From Russula earlei (lineage: Eukaryota > Basidiomycota > Agaricomycetes > Russulales > Russulaceae): a stretch of DNA of 10,946 bases. The translations under genes and the position numbers were made by a program. The stretch covers positions 1-10,946 of the forward strand of contig JAGFNK010001316.1 in the NCBI GenBank assembly GCA_025769875.1, read 5' to 3'. The notes under the pieces are model-generated. The model saw nothing but the letters and a program-made list of their open reading frames with translations, was not told the origin of the DNA and searched no databases. Below are positions 1 through 6,140 of the stretch, piece by piece; position 1 is the first letter of the stretch, and each line of letters begins with the position of its first letter.

Positions 1-163
1 ATCATTGTAAGTAACGCAGATCTCAGCATATGAGCTGAGCCAGACTGCATGATCTGGCACGTCATGCACCTGAGCTAAACTGGTGATGCCTGGTCTGTGT
101 AACGGACACGTCAACATGTCTGAGCTGTTGATTACATCACAATGTCCCAGGGTAGTGGTAACA
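1..163 (-). mobile_element. Partial LTR related to the copia LTR at 4716-5089, cut by the window edge
   Basis: Read on the minus strand from 163 downward, the sequence starts TGTTACC and follows the first ~140 bp of the copia LTR in order. Shared blocks are TTGTGATGT.ATCA, GGCATCACC, GGCTCAGCTCATA.GCTG and GCGTTA.TTACA.TGAT. About 40 bp (around 30-70) is extra relative to the 4716 LTR. The 163 end coincides with the point where the minus-strand gypsy gag stops being readable, so this is probably an insertion into that gag. The far end and its target duplication lie outside the window. It is clearly older or from another subfamily than the intact copia element, since it differs at many positions. 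Confidence 0.7.
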
Positions 164-753
164 CACCAAATCAATGATAATCTCAACAAAATAGCTAGAG
201 TTCCATTTGCATTTAGGTCATATCCTGCATTGTTTGCAAGGTTGGTAAATGTGGCAATATAAGAGTCCAGGTCAGGTCCTTGTTGCCTTAGAACAGCTAG
301 TTTATTGAATGTGTTTGCCTCTTATTAGTATCAGTAAAGGCATTGTTGAACACAGTTCTAAAGTCATTCCATAGAGCTTCATCGGTCCTGAGTATCCCAG
401 CAGTGTTGACACTATTGTTGAGTGTTTCCAGCTGAGTATCAACCCAGTGGTCCACATTAGGGCCTCTTATAAGGATAAACAAGCATTGACTTGTCTATAG
501 GGATTGTTGAAGAGAGAGTTCTCATCATTCATATTGTGAAAGATGGCAAACTCTCTCATGAATTTAGAGGATTGGGAGTGATTTCCATCAAAGATAGATG
601 GTTGGTTTCCCCTGACTGCTCCATTGGAAGGGATTGGGACTAAGGCTGCCATTGTTGGGGGCTAGGTGGAGGAGAAGGAGTAGGAGGACTGGGTGGAGTA
701 GGAGGAGAAGGAGGTTGAGGAGTAGGTACATGAGCAATACCAAAGATCCTTTG

Positions 754-1705
754 TGTCAGGACTCACTGTTGAATGATCCTGTTCAAGAGCAAGGTAAGAG
801 CTTGGAGACAAGTTGACTGAGTTCCAAGACAAAGTTGGCAAATAGGATAGTCCAAACAAGTAGCAGATACCAGAGAGGAACTGGTATGGGCTGTGAGAAA
901 TGATCACAAAGAGAGAGGGCCAGGGCATGCTAGATAGGGTGGTCCTAAAGGAGTACCCTTGGTAATAGAGTGCCACAAATCAAATGGACAGTCTGAAGAC
1001 TGTCCACTACTTTATTGAGCACTTATATACTACAGTACAAGGGAACTGCTAAATAGGGAACAAGTCATAACCTTGTTATCAAGCACACTTGTCAGATGAG
1101 TAAGAAGTTGGAGTATACTTACTGAGCATGCTCAGTCATGCTCAGTAAGCTGCTGAGTAAGAAGGCCCATTTGATGAGTAAGAGCCTTTAGTGTCCACAT
1201 GTTTAAAGCTTAGCACACGTGCAAAGCACCTGATTCATTTAGGGCCAGTCATCTGAGGTCTTGTAGTTTGGTTCAGGGAATAGAGTTGTCCATAAGGCCC
1301 CTTATATGGTTCTATTAGGGTCCTTAGAGTCAACCCTAATACTCCTATTAAGGTCCTTAGCATTGCCTTATAGTTTGCTCTAAGGTTATTAGAGTTAGTC
1401 TAATAACATGTTGTAGGGCCTTTAGTATCTTTGTTAGCATCTCTTATAGAGCACTTTGGGCCATCCTAAAGGGTCTTTAGGGAGGCTATAATACTGTCCT
1501 ATATTGCTAAAAGGGTTATCACTAAGTAGGGCTTGCTGTATGTCAATTTTGCCAAGAATCACTCATGTGACAATGTGTGTGCGATATTGTGGACATCTCT
1601 ACTCACCCCTTTTGTCCGTGTGAACAGGTTGGCATCATAGAGGCTGGGTTTCCTCTAATAAGGAAGGGTCCTTCAAGGGCCCTCTCCAGGAAATGGTTCA
1701 TGACA
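754..1705 (-). mobile_element. Solo LTR-B, copy 1 (minus sense), inserted in gypsy gag
   Basis: This 952-bp block is the reverse complement of the LTR-B at 3793-4715 plus 9852-9890, aligning along its whole length. On the minus strand it runs TGTCATGAACCATT to GAGTCCTGACA, giving TG...CA ends. The flanks are CTTTG (749-753) and CATTG (1706-1710), a 4-of-5 match to a 5-bp target duplication. Promoter sense is given by TATATAAG on the minus strand (1021-1030). It is CpG-poor compared with the 3793 copy, with many CG positions there appearing as TG or CA here, so it is the older copy. No coding region is credible in it. Confidence 0.85.
1021..1030 (-). promoter_or_regulatory. TATA element of LTR-B copy 1
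   Basis: On the minus strand this reads GTATATAAGT, at the position equivalent to TATATAA (4478-4484) in LTR-B copy 2. An 8-bp-stem hairpin (986-1005) follows it downstream in minus sense, as in the other copy. Confidence 0.55.
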
Positions 1706-2167
1706 CATTGTGGTATGGGGATTGGTTCAGGTGCAGGTGCGGCTTCTACTGCTAGGTGTATAGGTGATAACCTAGGTGAAGGTTGTGTAGTTTGAGGTTG
1801 AAAGGAAGGTCAATTGGATTCTTCTGCAGAGGATAAATGATGTCTTCCTAGAGAGGGTGAAGGTTGATAGTGAAAGAGTTGGTACTGGGGATCTGATTGG
1901 TCCCAAGTTCCTAAACCATGTTCTTCAACATCAAGGAGAAGGCCTTCATGAGTGGCATATTCAAGGTGAAGTCCAACTTCTTGTCTATCATGATTGTACC
2001 AACGTCCATTGATAGATTCAATAGGATGGTAAAGATTTTTGATGCGAAGGTAGCATCGTACTTCAGGTGGGATGTTGTGCCAAAAGGCTTTCTCAGTGAT
2101 TCATTCAGGTAGATTGTCTTGATTGTGTCATGTGACAGTTTGGTGTTCAAGAGGGTTAGATGAGGAA

Positions 2168-2172
2168 GCAGG
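2168..2172. repeat. Left target-site duplication of LTR-C (GCAGG)
   Basis: GCAGG stands directly before the TGTCAAG start of LTR-C and is repeated exactly at 3011-3015 directly after its ACA end. A 5-bp duplication is normal for LTR-retrotransposon integrases. Confidence 0.85.
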
Positions 2173-2493
2173 TGTCAAGACATGTACTGCTGATCCTTAA
2201 GGACTCAGGAGCAGGTGGGCTGGGGTCAGAACAGATGGTACGCAGTGTAGGCAGCGTTGAACAAGAGGATGAGCCAAATGACTAGAATGTACCAGATGGG
2301 GACTGGTACGTGTAACTGGAGGCAGAGGCAGAGGTTAGAGGCCAGTGCAGTGAAGGGGCTTTAGACAAGGCGGTCGTTGAAGAGTACCTTGGAGGTGAGG
2401 GAAGTCTTTAAACTGAGTGGTCACAGGGGAGTACCCAGGAAGATGAGAGTATCACAAATGGACAGTCTGAGGACTGCCATGCTACATTGGGGC

Positions 2494-2503
2494 TTATATA
2501 CTA
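2494..2503 (-). promoter_or_regulatory. TATA element of LTR-C
   Basis: TAGTATATAAG on the minus strand matches the context of the LTR-B TATA element and is followed downstream in minus sense by the same dyad (2460-2475), here with an imperfect right arm. Confidence 0.5.
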
Positions 2504-2635
2504 GTTACAAGTCTGAGTACGAACTACAGAAAATAACTCAGACTCTTTGGACTGCTCCAATTGGATTCTAAGGGCATAAACACATTGTGTCAGACCTGTG
2601 GGTGACTCAGGACGATTAGGGAGACAATGGAGTGA

Positions 2636-2735
2636 TGATATCATAATGACATCATTGTGGAGTGCTCGGTGAGCATATGATGTCATGGTGGAGTTGCTCA
2701 GTCAGCTATGATGTCAGTGGCGCTTCATGACATCA
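2636..2735. promoter_or_regulatory. Cluster of five CRE-like octamers in LTR-C U3
   Basis: Five octamers differ from the bZIP (ATF/CREB) site TGACGTCA only in the central CG: TGATATCA 2636-2643, TGACATCA 2647-2654, TGATGTCA 2678-2685, TGATGTCA 2709-2716 and TGACATCA 2728-2735. In minus sense they lie about 130-240 bp upstream of the LTR-C TATA element, where retrotransposon enhancers sit. TGACTCA (2613-2619) and TGAGTCA (2959-2965), matching Gcn4/AP-1 sites, are in the same LTR. Function is inferred from motif and position only. Confidence 0.5.
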
Positions 2736-3010
2736 TGTAGATTGTCCAAGAGGTCTAGGAGTCCTTCCAGTGTTTTGGTTAGCAAGTGGCTGAATGGTCA
2801 TGTGGCCAGCACATGGCAAGTTACTCTGATAGGAAGGAGGGTGCTTTAGCAAGTCAGAGGGATTGGAAACCAGGGTCCTTTGTGATGTATGCTTTGTTAG
2901 GAGGGAAGTTGATTAGGAACAGAAGTGGATAGTGGGTACGAAGTGAAAAGGGCTTTGTTGAGTCATTAACAGGGCGATATATGGCCAAGGCCTGGCCTTA
3001 GTTCACAACA

Positions 3011-3015
3011 GCAGG
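3011..3015. repeat. Right target-site duplication of LTR-C (GCAGG)
   Basis: Exact partner of 2168-2172. Removing LTR-C and one copy restores continuous reading of the gypsy gag N-terminus. Confidence 0.85.
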
Positions 3016-3087
3016 TTCAATAGAGGGTTCAGGGATGACAGGTATTTCTGATGTAGAAGCCATTGTGAAATGTTAAGCTTGGTCTGA

Positions 3088-3618
3088 TGTCATGGTAACA
3101 AGCCATGTCAGTTCTCAAGCCTGAAGTTGAATTGGTAGTAGAAGTGTGTTCAAGTGAACGGGCCAATTCCCATTGTAAAGAGTAAGGATCCCTGCAGTGG
3201 TCAAAGTGTTTTATGCTAAACAGGTTATGGCCAATAGACCCTTCCTAGTACAACTTGGTCCATTGAGAAGCTAGGGTAAGTTTGTAATGGGATAGACTAG
3301 GGTTGGTTCCACTAGCTATATATGTTCAAGTCCATCATAGACCTTGAACATGCAGAGAGAAGAGGAAGGTATGTCTTGAAGGAGGAGAGCTCTTCTCAGT
3401 GGAATGAAGAGAGACTCTTAGGGGAGGAAGAGATAGGGAGAGAGTAGATGGTGGATGGTGTGTGTGTGTGAAGAGTTGATGAAATGGAGAGGTGGATGTG
3501 GTTTGAGGCTTAGAAGTGAGGTGGGTTGCAGGTGAATATGTTGGACAAGTGTAGGTTGGATTCTACAAGAGACCAAGCTTTATGGCTTTGGTCCCCAAGT
3601 ACTGAGCTTATTGTAGCA
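3088..3618 (-). mobile_element. LTR-A copy 1, probable 5' LTR of the gypsy gag
   Basis: This 531-bp block is a direct repeat of 10169-10695 over its full length. In plus reading it starts TGTCATGGTAAC and ends TTGTAGCA. The gag ATG (3063) lies 24 nt past its left edge on the minus strand, and the flanks (TCTGA 3083-3087, TGCCA 3619-3623) do not match; both fit a 5' LTR of a minus-strand element better than a solo LTR. A TATATA core (around 3317) reads on both strands and cannot fix the sense. CT-rich sequence on the minus strand (3365-3450) resembles fungal promoter tracts. Against the 10169 copy most differences are CG to TG or CA, so this copy is more decayed. The role as the gag's own LTR is inferred. 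Confidence 0.72.
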
Positions 3619-3792
3619 TGCCATGTTGGGGCACATGGAGTCCAGTAGGCTTAATCTGAGGGCAGGTAGGAGTAGGAAGGGACAGAGAGCAAGGTCGTGC
3701 CCCGGGACTCAATGCGCATGTGCATGAGAGTGTGTGTGTGTTATTGAAGGAAAGGAGGAAGATCTTGAAGGAGTCAAAGTGTTCTTGGACAC
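3619..3792. other. Unassigned spacer left of LTR-B copy 2
   Basis: Together with 9896-10004 this is the pre-insertion DNA into which LTR-B copy 2 inserted (GACAC at 3788-3792). It holds a short GT run (about 3727-3740) and no credible coding region on either strand. I do not recognise it. Confidence 0.4.
3788..3792. repeat. Left target-site duplication of LTR-B copy 2 (GACAC)
   Basis: GACAC directly precedes TGTCATGA at 3793 and recurs at 9891-9895 directly after the LTR-B end CTTGACA, 6.1 kb away because the copia element lies inside the LTR. Confidence 0.88.
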
Positions 3793-4136
3793 TGTCATGA
3801 ACCATTCTCCGGAGAGGGCCCTTGAAGGACCCTTCCTTATAGGAGGAAACCCAGCCTCTATGGTGTCACCCTGTTCACACGAGCAAAAGGGGTGAGTAGA
3901 GGTGTCCACAATATCGCGTGCGCATTGTTGCGCGAGCGATTCTCGGCACAATCGACATACAGCAAGCCCCACTTAAAGGCAACCCTTCTAGTAACAAAAG
4001 ACAGTATTAGGGCCCTCCTAAGGACCCTTTGGAACGACCCTAGGAGCTCTACAATAGGCACCAACCTAGTATCAAAGGCCCTACAACGCGTTATTAGACC
4101 AACTCTAATAACTATAGAACAAACTACAAGGCAATA

Positions 4137-4187
4137 CTAAGGACCTTAATAGAAGTATTAGGGTCGACTCTAAGGACCCTAATAGAA
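4137..4187 (+). repeat. 33-bp period repeat in LTR-B U3
   Basis: The 18-mer CTAAGGACCYTAATAGAA occurs at 4137-4154 and 4170-4187 with one mismatch, and a shorter related word occurs near 4016. The related words are kept, in reverse complement, in LTR-B copy 1 (about 1310-1365), so the repetition belongs to the LTR family. Confidence 0.55.
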
Positions 4188-4329
4188 CTATATAAGGGCC
4201 TTATAAGATAACACTATTCCCTAACCAAACTACAAGTCCTCAAATGACCGGCCCTAAACTAACTAACAGAAAATGAATCAGGTGCTCGCACGTGCACTAA
4301 AGCAGTGAACACGTGGACAATGGAAGCTC

Positions 4330-4415
4330 TTACTCATCAAGAGAAGCCTTCTTACTCAGCAGCTTACTGAGCATGACTGAGCATGCTCAGTAAGCATCCT
4401 CTGACTCCTTACTCA
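4330..4415. promoter_or_regulatory. Clustered TTACTCA/TTACTGA words and palindrome in LTR-B U3
   Basis: TTACTCA occurs at 4330-4336, 4352-4358 and 4409-4415; TTACTGA at 4364-4370 and inverted at 4387-4393; TGAGCATGCTCA (4378-4389) is a perfect 12-bp palindrome. The cluster ends about 60 bp upstream of the TATA element and is conserved in LTR-B copy 1 (about 1098-1190). It looks like a U3 enhancer; the binding factor is unknown, though the words resemble bZIP half-sites. Confidence 0.45.
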
Positions 4416-4477
4416 TCACTCTATTGTGCTTGATAACAAGGTTATGACTTGTTCCCTATTTAGCAGTTCTCTTGTAG

Positions 4478-4484
4478 TATATAA
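4478..4484 (+). promoter_or_regulatory. TATA box of LTR-B copy 2
   Basis: TATATAA followed by AATAAA at 4491-4496 gives the usual order of promoter and polyadenylation signals near the U3/R border and sets the sense of LTR-B as plus here. Confidence 0.6.
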
Positions 4485-4501
4485 GCGCTCAATAAAGTAG
4501 C

Positions 4502-4521
4502 GGACAGTCCTCAGACTGTCC
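4502..4521 (+). repeat. Hairpin near the LTR-B start of transcription
   Basis: GGACAGTC, a 4-nt loop and GACTGTCC form a perfect 8-bp stem about 18 nt after the TATA box. Copy 1 has the same stem with a different loop (986-1005), and LTR-C has an imperfect version (2460-2475). A transcript starting here would carry the hairpin at its 5' end. Confidence 0.55.
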
Positions 4522-4710
4522 ATTTGTTTATGGCACTCTCCATCCCTGGGATACTCCTTTAAGGACCGTCCCCTTGTGACTATCCTGGCCTCTTCCCTGC
4601 GTGATTGCTCTACTCTCACAGTAACAGTACCTCTCTGGTATTTGTTACTACTCTGGACTCTGCTCCTTGCCCACGCGGTCTTGGACGTCTATCGACTCGT
4701 CTTCGAGCTT

Positions 4711-4715
4711 ATCCC
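4711..4715. repeat. Left target-site duplication of the copia element (ATCCC)
   Basis: ATCCC precedes the TGTTGAG start of the 5' LTR and is repeated exactly at 9847-9851 after the TCAACA end of the 3' LTR. In LTR-B the undivided sequence has one ATCCC, as seen in inverted form at 10044-10048. Confidence 0.93.
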
Positions 4716-5089
4716 TGTTGAGATCTGCACTGCCCAGAGTCTCAGGTGTGTTGTGATGTGATCACAACTTGGATGCGCTGACGCGTCGGATCACCCGGAC
4801 CGGGCATCACCGGCTCAGCTCATACGCTGCAGCACGCGTTAGTTACATTGATAGAGTGATTTAGAACAATCGGTAGCTACTTACAACTGATCCTCGGACT
4901 TACTTAGTGATCCGTGATGGTAGTTAACTGTACTGCATCTAGTGGCGGTCTCAGGTACTTAAGAACGCCACAAAGTACGTAGATCACTTCAGTTTTGTGT
5001 CAACCAAACTGAACTATTGTCTGATAGATCTGCCTGCGATCTTATCATCTGCTGCTATCTAATCACACATACTGCGTCTATTTTCAACA
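4716..5089 (+). repeat. 5' LTR of the copia element (374 bp)
   Basis: TG...CA ends (TGTTGAGATCTG to TTTTCAACA), matching 9420-9846. It carries two ACGCGT hexamers (4781-4786, 4834-4839), the core of the MluI cell-cycle box bound by the fungal MBF complex; function here is untested. I see no convincing TATA box. It has one copy of a 37-bp segment (4991-5027) that is present twice in the 3' LTR. Confidence 0.95.
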
Positions 5090-5101
5090 GGTTATGGGCC
5101 C
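5090..5101 (+). other. Primer-binding site: initiator tRNA-Met anticodon arm
   Basis: GGTTATGGGCCC starts at the first base after the LTR. Its complement GGGCCCATAACC has the form of the anticodon stem-loop of eukaryotic initiator tRNA-Met, with CAT as anticodon. Drosophila copia is known to prime from the 5' half of cleaved initiator tRNA-Met at this same region, so half-tRNA priming is the natural inference. The usual site complementary to a tRNA 3' CCA end is absent. Confidence 0.8.
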
Positions 5102-5330
5102 TGCCCGTATCTAAAATCCACAGAGATCACCACACACGTTTATTCCTATAACACCTCCCTTCCCCACAAACCTCTGTTATCAGACGACATCTTACTCCCT
5201 TGGCCCCTGGAACCAAAGGATTGACGCGCGCGCAGTTACATCACGCGTCAAAGATACTGATTAGATCTCTAATTGATCCGGCTACAATTGCTCCGCTGGT
5301 CCGGATTGGCAATTCACCTCATTACATCAT
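5102..5330 (+). other. Copia 5' leader between primer site and gag
   Basis: The 229-nt untranslated leader has no competing open frame of note. It holds a hairpin at 5221-5251: TTGACGCG and CGCGTCAA pair perfectly over 8 bp around a 15-nt loop. Leaders of retroelements often carry packaging or dimerisation signals, and this stem is a candidate for one, from sequence alone. Confidence 0.5.
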
Positions 5331-5959
5331 ATGGCACCCACATTCACTATCCCCTCGGGAACGCCCCTGGAGATCTTAGATTCATCAAATTGGACTACTT
5401 GGTCATTTCGCTTCGAGGCCATTACCCAAATGAATGGTTTCCGGCGTCATCTTATCGATACAAAGCCCTCTGGAGATAGCACTTGGGACGTTGAAGAAGA
5501 CATACTGTTAGGCGTCTTCCAGCTCCATCTCCAAAAGATATATACGCAGAGATAAGCGATAACACCAAGTTCGACACCTGTAAACTCAAGTGGGAACAAC
5601 TTAAGACTACTTGCATCGGCGTTGGATCTATGTCACTACATAACTCTTGGACCGCCTTCACGCGCTTTGATCTAGATGACACCAGCCCGATGTTCCCACA
5701 ACTACAGAAATTGAATGATACTAGGATCAATCTTCAGAACAATGACATGCCCGTCACCGATCTCCAATTCAGTCTCACTCTAATTCAGTCACTTCCCAGC
5801 TCTTACTCTGGTCTTACACAAGCTATCCTCGGCTCTAATCTTCCAAACAAGCTTTCCCCGAAAGCCATTCAGGAACACATTCTCAATGAAGAGAGTCGTC
5901 GGGCCGGCTCCTCCGCTTCCCTTAACAAAATTGCTCCGGTCAAGAAAACAGGACAATAA
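5331..5959 (+). pseudogene. gag: Copia Gag capsid region (DUF4219/UBN2 type), one frame break
   Basis: The first part (5331 to about 5531) has LDSSNWTTWSFRFEA, the typical N-terminal copia gag motif. Homology then continues in another frame from about 5531 with KDIYAEIS, LKWEQLK, SLPSSYSGLTQAI and ILNEESRR, which fits the UBN2-type gag domain. The switch fits loss of one C in the short run at 5530-5532. The second frame stops at 5957-5959, just after an A-run (5945-5948) where one extra A would explain the move into the zinc-knuckle frame. Gag assembles the virus-like particle that holds the element RNA. Confidence 0.88.
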
Positions 5960-6140
5960 AAACAAAATAAAATGTTATTATTGCAACAAAGCTGGTCACA
6001 AGAGTCCTGAGTGCCGGAAGAAGAAAAAGGATGAGGAGGAGAAGGCGCAGAAAAAGAGGGAGTCTGGCGCGGACACTAACAGAAAGGTCAACAGCGCACA
6101 TAGTAGAGACTACTGCTACAATTACGGAGATCTCGGATGA
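5945..6140 (+). pseudogene. Nucleocapsid zinc knuckle and basic linker
   Basis: CYYCNKAGHKSPEC (5973-6014) is a perfect CX2CX4HX4C zinc knuckle, followed by a Lys/Glu/Arg-rich stretch. The knuckle binds element RNA in the particle. This frame ends at 6140. The protease frame, one base on, is open from before 6031, so the switch lies somewhere in 6031-6137 and cannot be placed more exactly because the linker is poorly conserved. Confidence 0.9.

Larger units (their letters stand above)
2173..3010 (-). mobile_element. Solo LTR-C (minus sense), relative of LTR-B, inserted in gypsy gag
   Basis: This 838-bp block has TG...CA ends and a perfect GCAGG duplication on both sides. In plus reading it starts TGTCAAGACATG and ends TTCACAACA. 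The part downstream of its TATA box (2173-2500) is recognisably related to LTR-B: it shares GTACC.GG/GGTAC words, GGAGTACCC, the GGACAGTCTGAGGACTG dyad and CTTATATACTA. The upstream U3 part (about 2510-3010) is unlike LTR-B. Sense is minus, from GTATATAAG around 2494-2503. No internal region is present, so it is a solo LTR left by LTR-LTR recombination. Confidence 0.82.
164..3063 (-). pseudogene. Decayed Ty3/gypsy-type gag, split by two nested LTRs
   Basis: Gag forms the capsid of the retrotransposon particle. The ATG is at 3063-3061 and the start reads MASTSEIPVIPEPSIEP. Removing LTR-C plus one GCAGG (843 bp) and LTR-B plus 5 bp (957 bp) keeps the same frame, which supports one ancestral gene. 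The segment 2172-1706 carries FWHNIPPEVRCYL and INGRWYNH; 750-660 is a proline-rich linker (PTPQPPSPPTPP); 640-164 is a retrotransposon gag capsid domain with SIFDGNHSQSSKFMREF, LWNDFRTVFNNAF and LDSYIATFTNLA. In-frame TGA stops lie at 2130-2128, 2103-2101 and 1812-1810, and frame changes near 660-640, 485-470 and 310-300. It ends abruptly at 164, where the copia-type LTR begins, so zinc knuckle and pol are not in the window. The family call rests on overall resemblance to agaricomycete gypsy gag; the N-terminal part is less certain. Confidence 0.72.
3793..4715 (+). mobile_element. Solo LTR-B, copy 2, main part (interrupted by the copia element)
   Basis: The 923 bp here plus 9852-9890 (39 bp) make a 962-bp LTR from TGTCATGAACC to GAGTCTTGACA with perfect GACAC duplications. 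No internal region remains, so it is a solo LTR. U3 (about 3793-4477) contains a degenerate repeat of TAAGGACCYTAATAG words and a cluster of TTACTCA/TTACTGA words; then come TATATAA (4478-4484), AATAAA (4491-4496) and a perfect 8-bp-stem hairpin (4502-4521). It retains many CG dinucleotides missing from the 754-1705 copy, so it is younger or less exposed to deamination. The copia element inserted 39 bp from its 3' end. Confidence 0.9.

Noticed and set aside
662..976. Minus-strand 104-codon frame
   Set aside because: It crosses the LTR-B boundary at 754, joining LTR sequence to a wrong frame of the gag proline-rich linker, so it is chance.
1577..1795. Open frame in LTR-B copy 1 whose peptide resembles a minus-strand frame at 3972-3709 in LTR-B copy 2
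   Set aside because: The likeness follows from nucleotide identity of two LTR copies. The frame is antisense to the LTR, short, runs past the LTR edge and has no recognisable domain.
1911..2150. Minus-strand 79-codon frame and plus-strand 64-codon frame (1918-2112) over the same bases
   Set aside because: Both are out of frame with the gypsy gag, which reads sensibly through this stretch and links across LTR-C to the ATG at 3063; they are shadows.
3727..3740. GT microsatellite, considered as a regulatory element
   Set aside because: Too short and common; no sign of function.
4491..4496. AATAAA considered as terminator of an upstream host gene
   Set aside because: It lies in the LTR-B promoter region with no upstream coding sequence; it belongs to the LTR.
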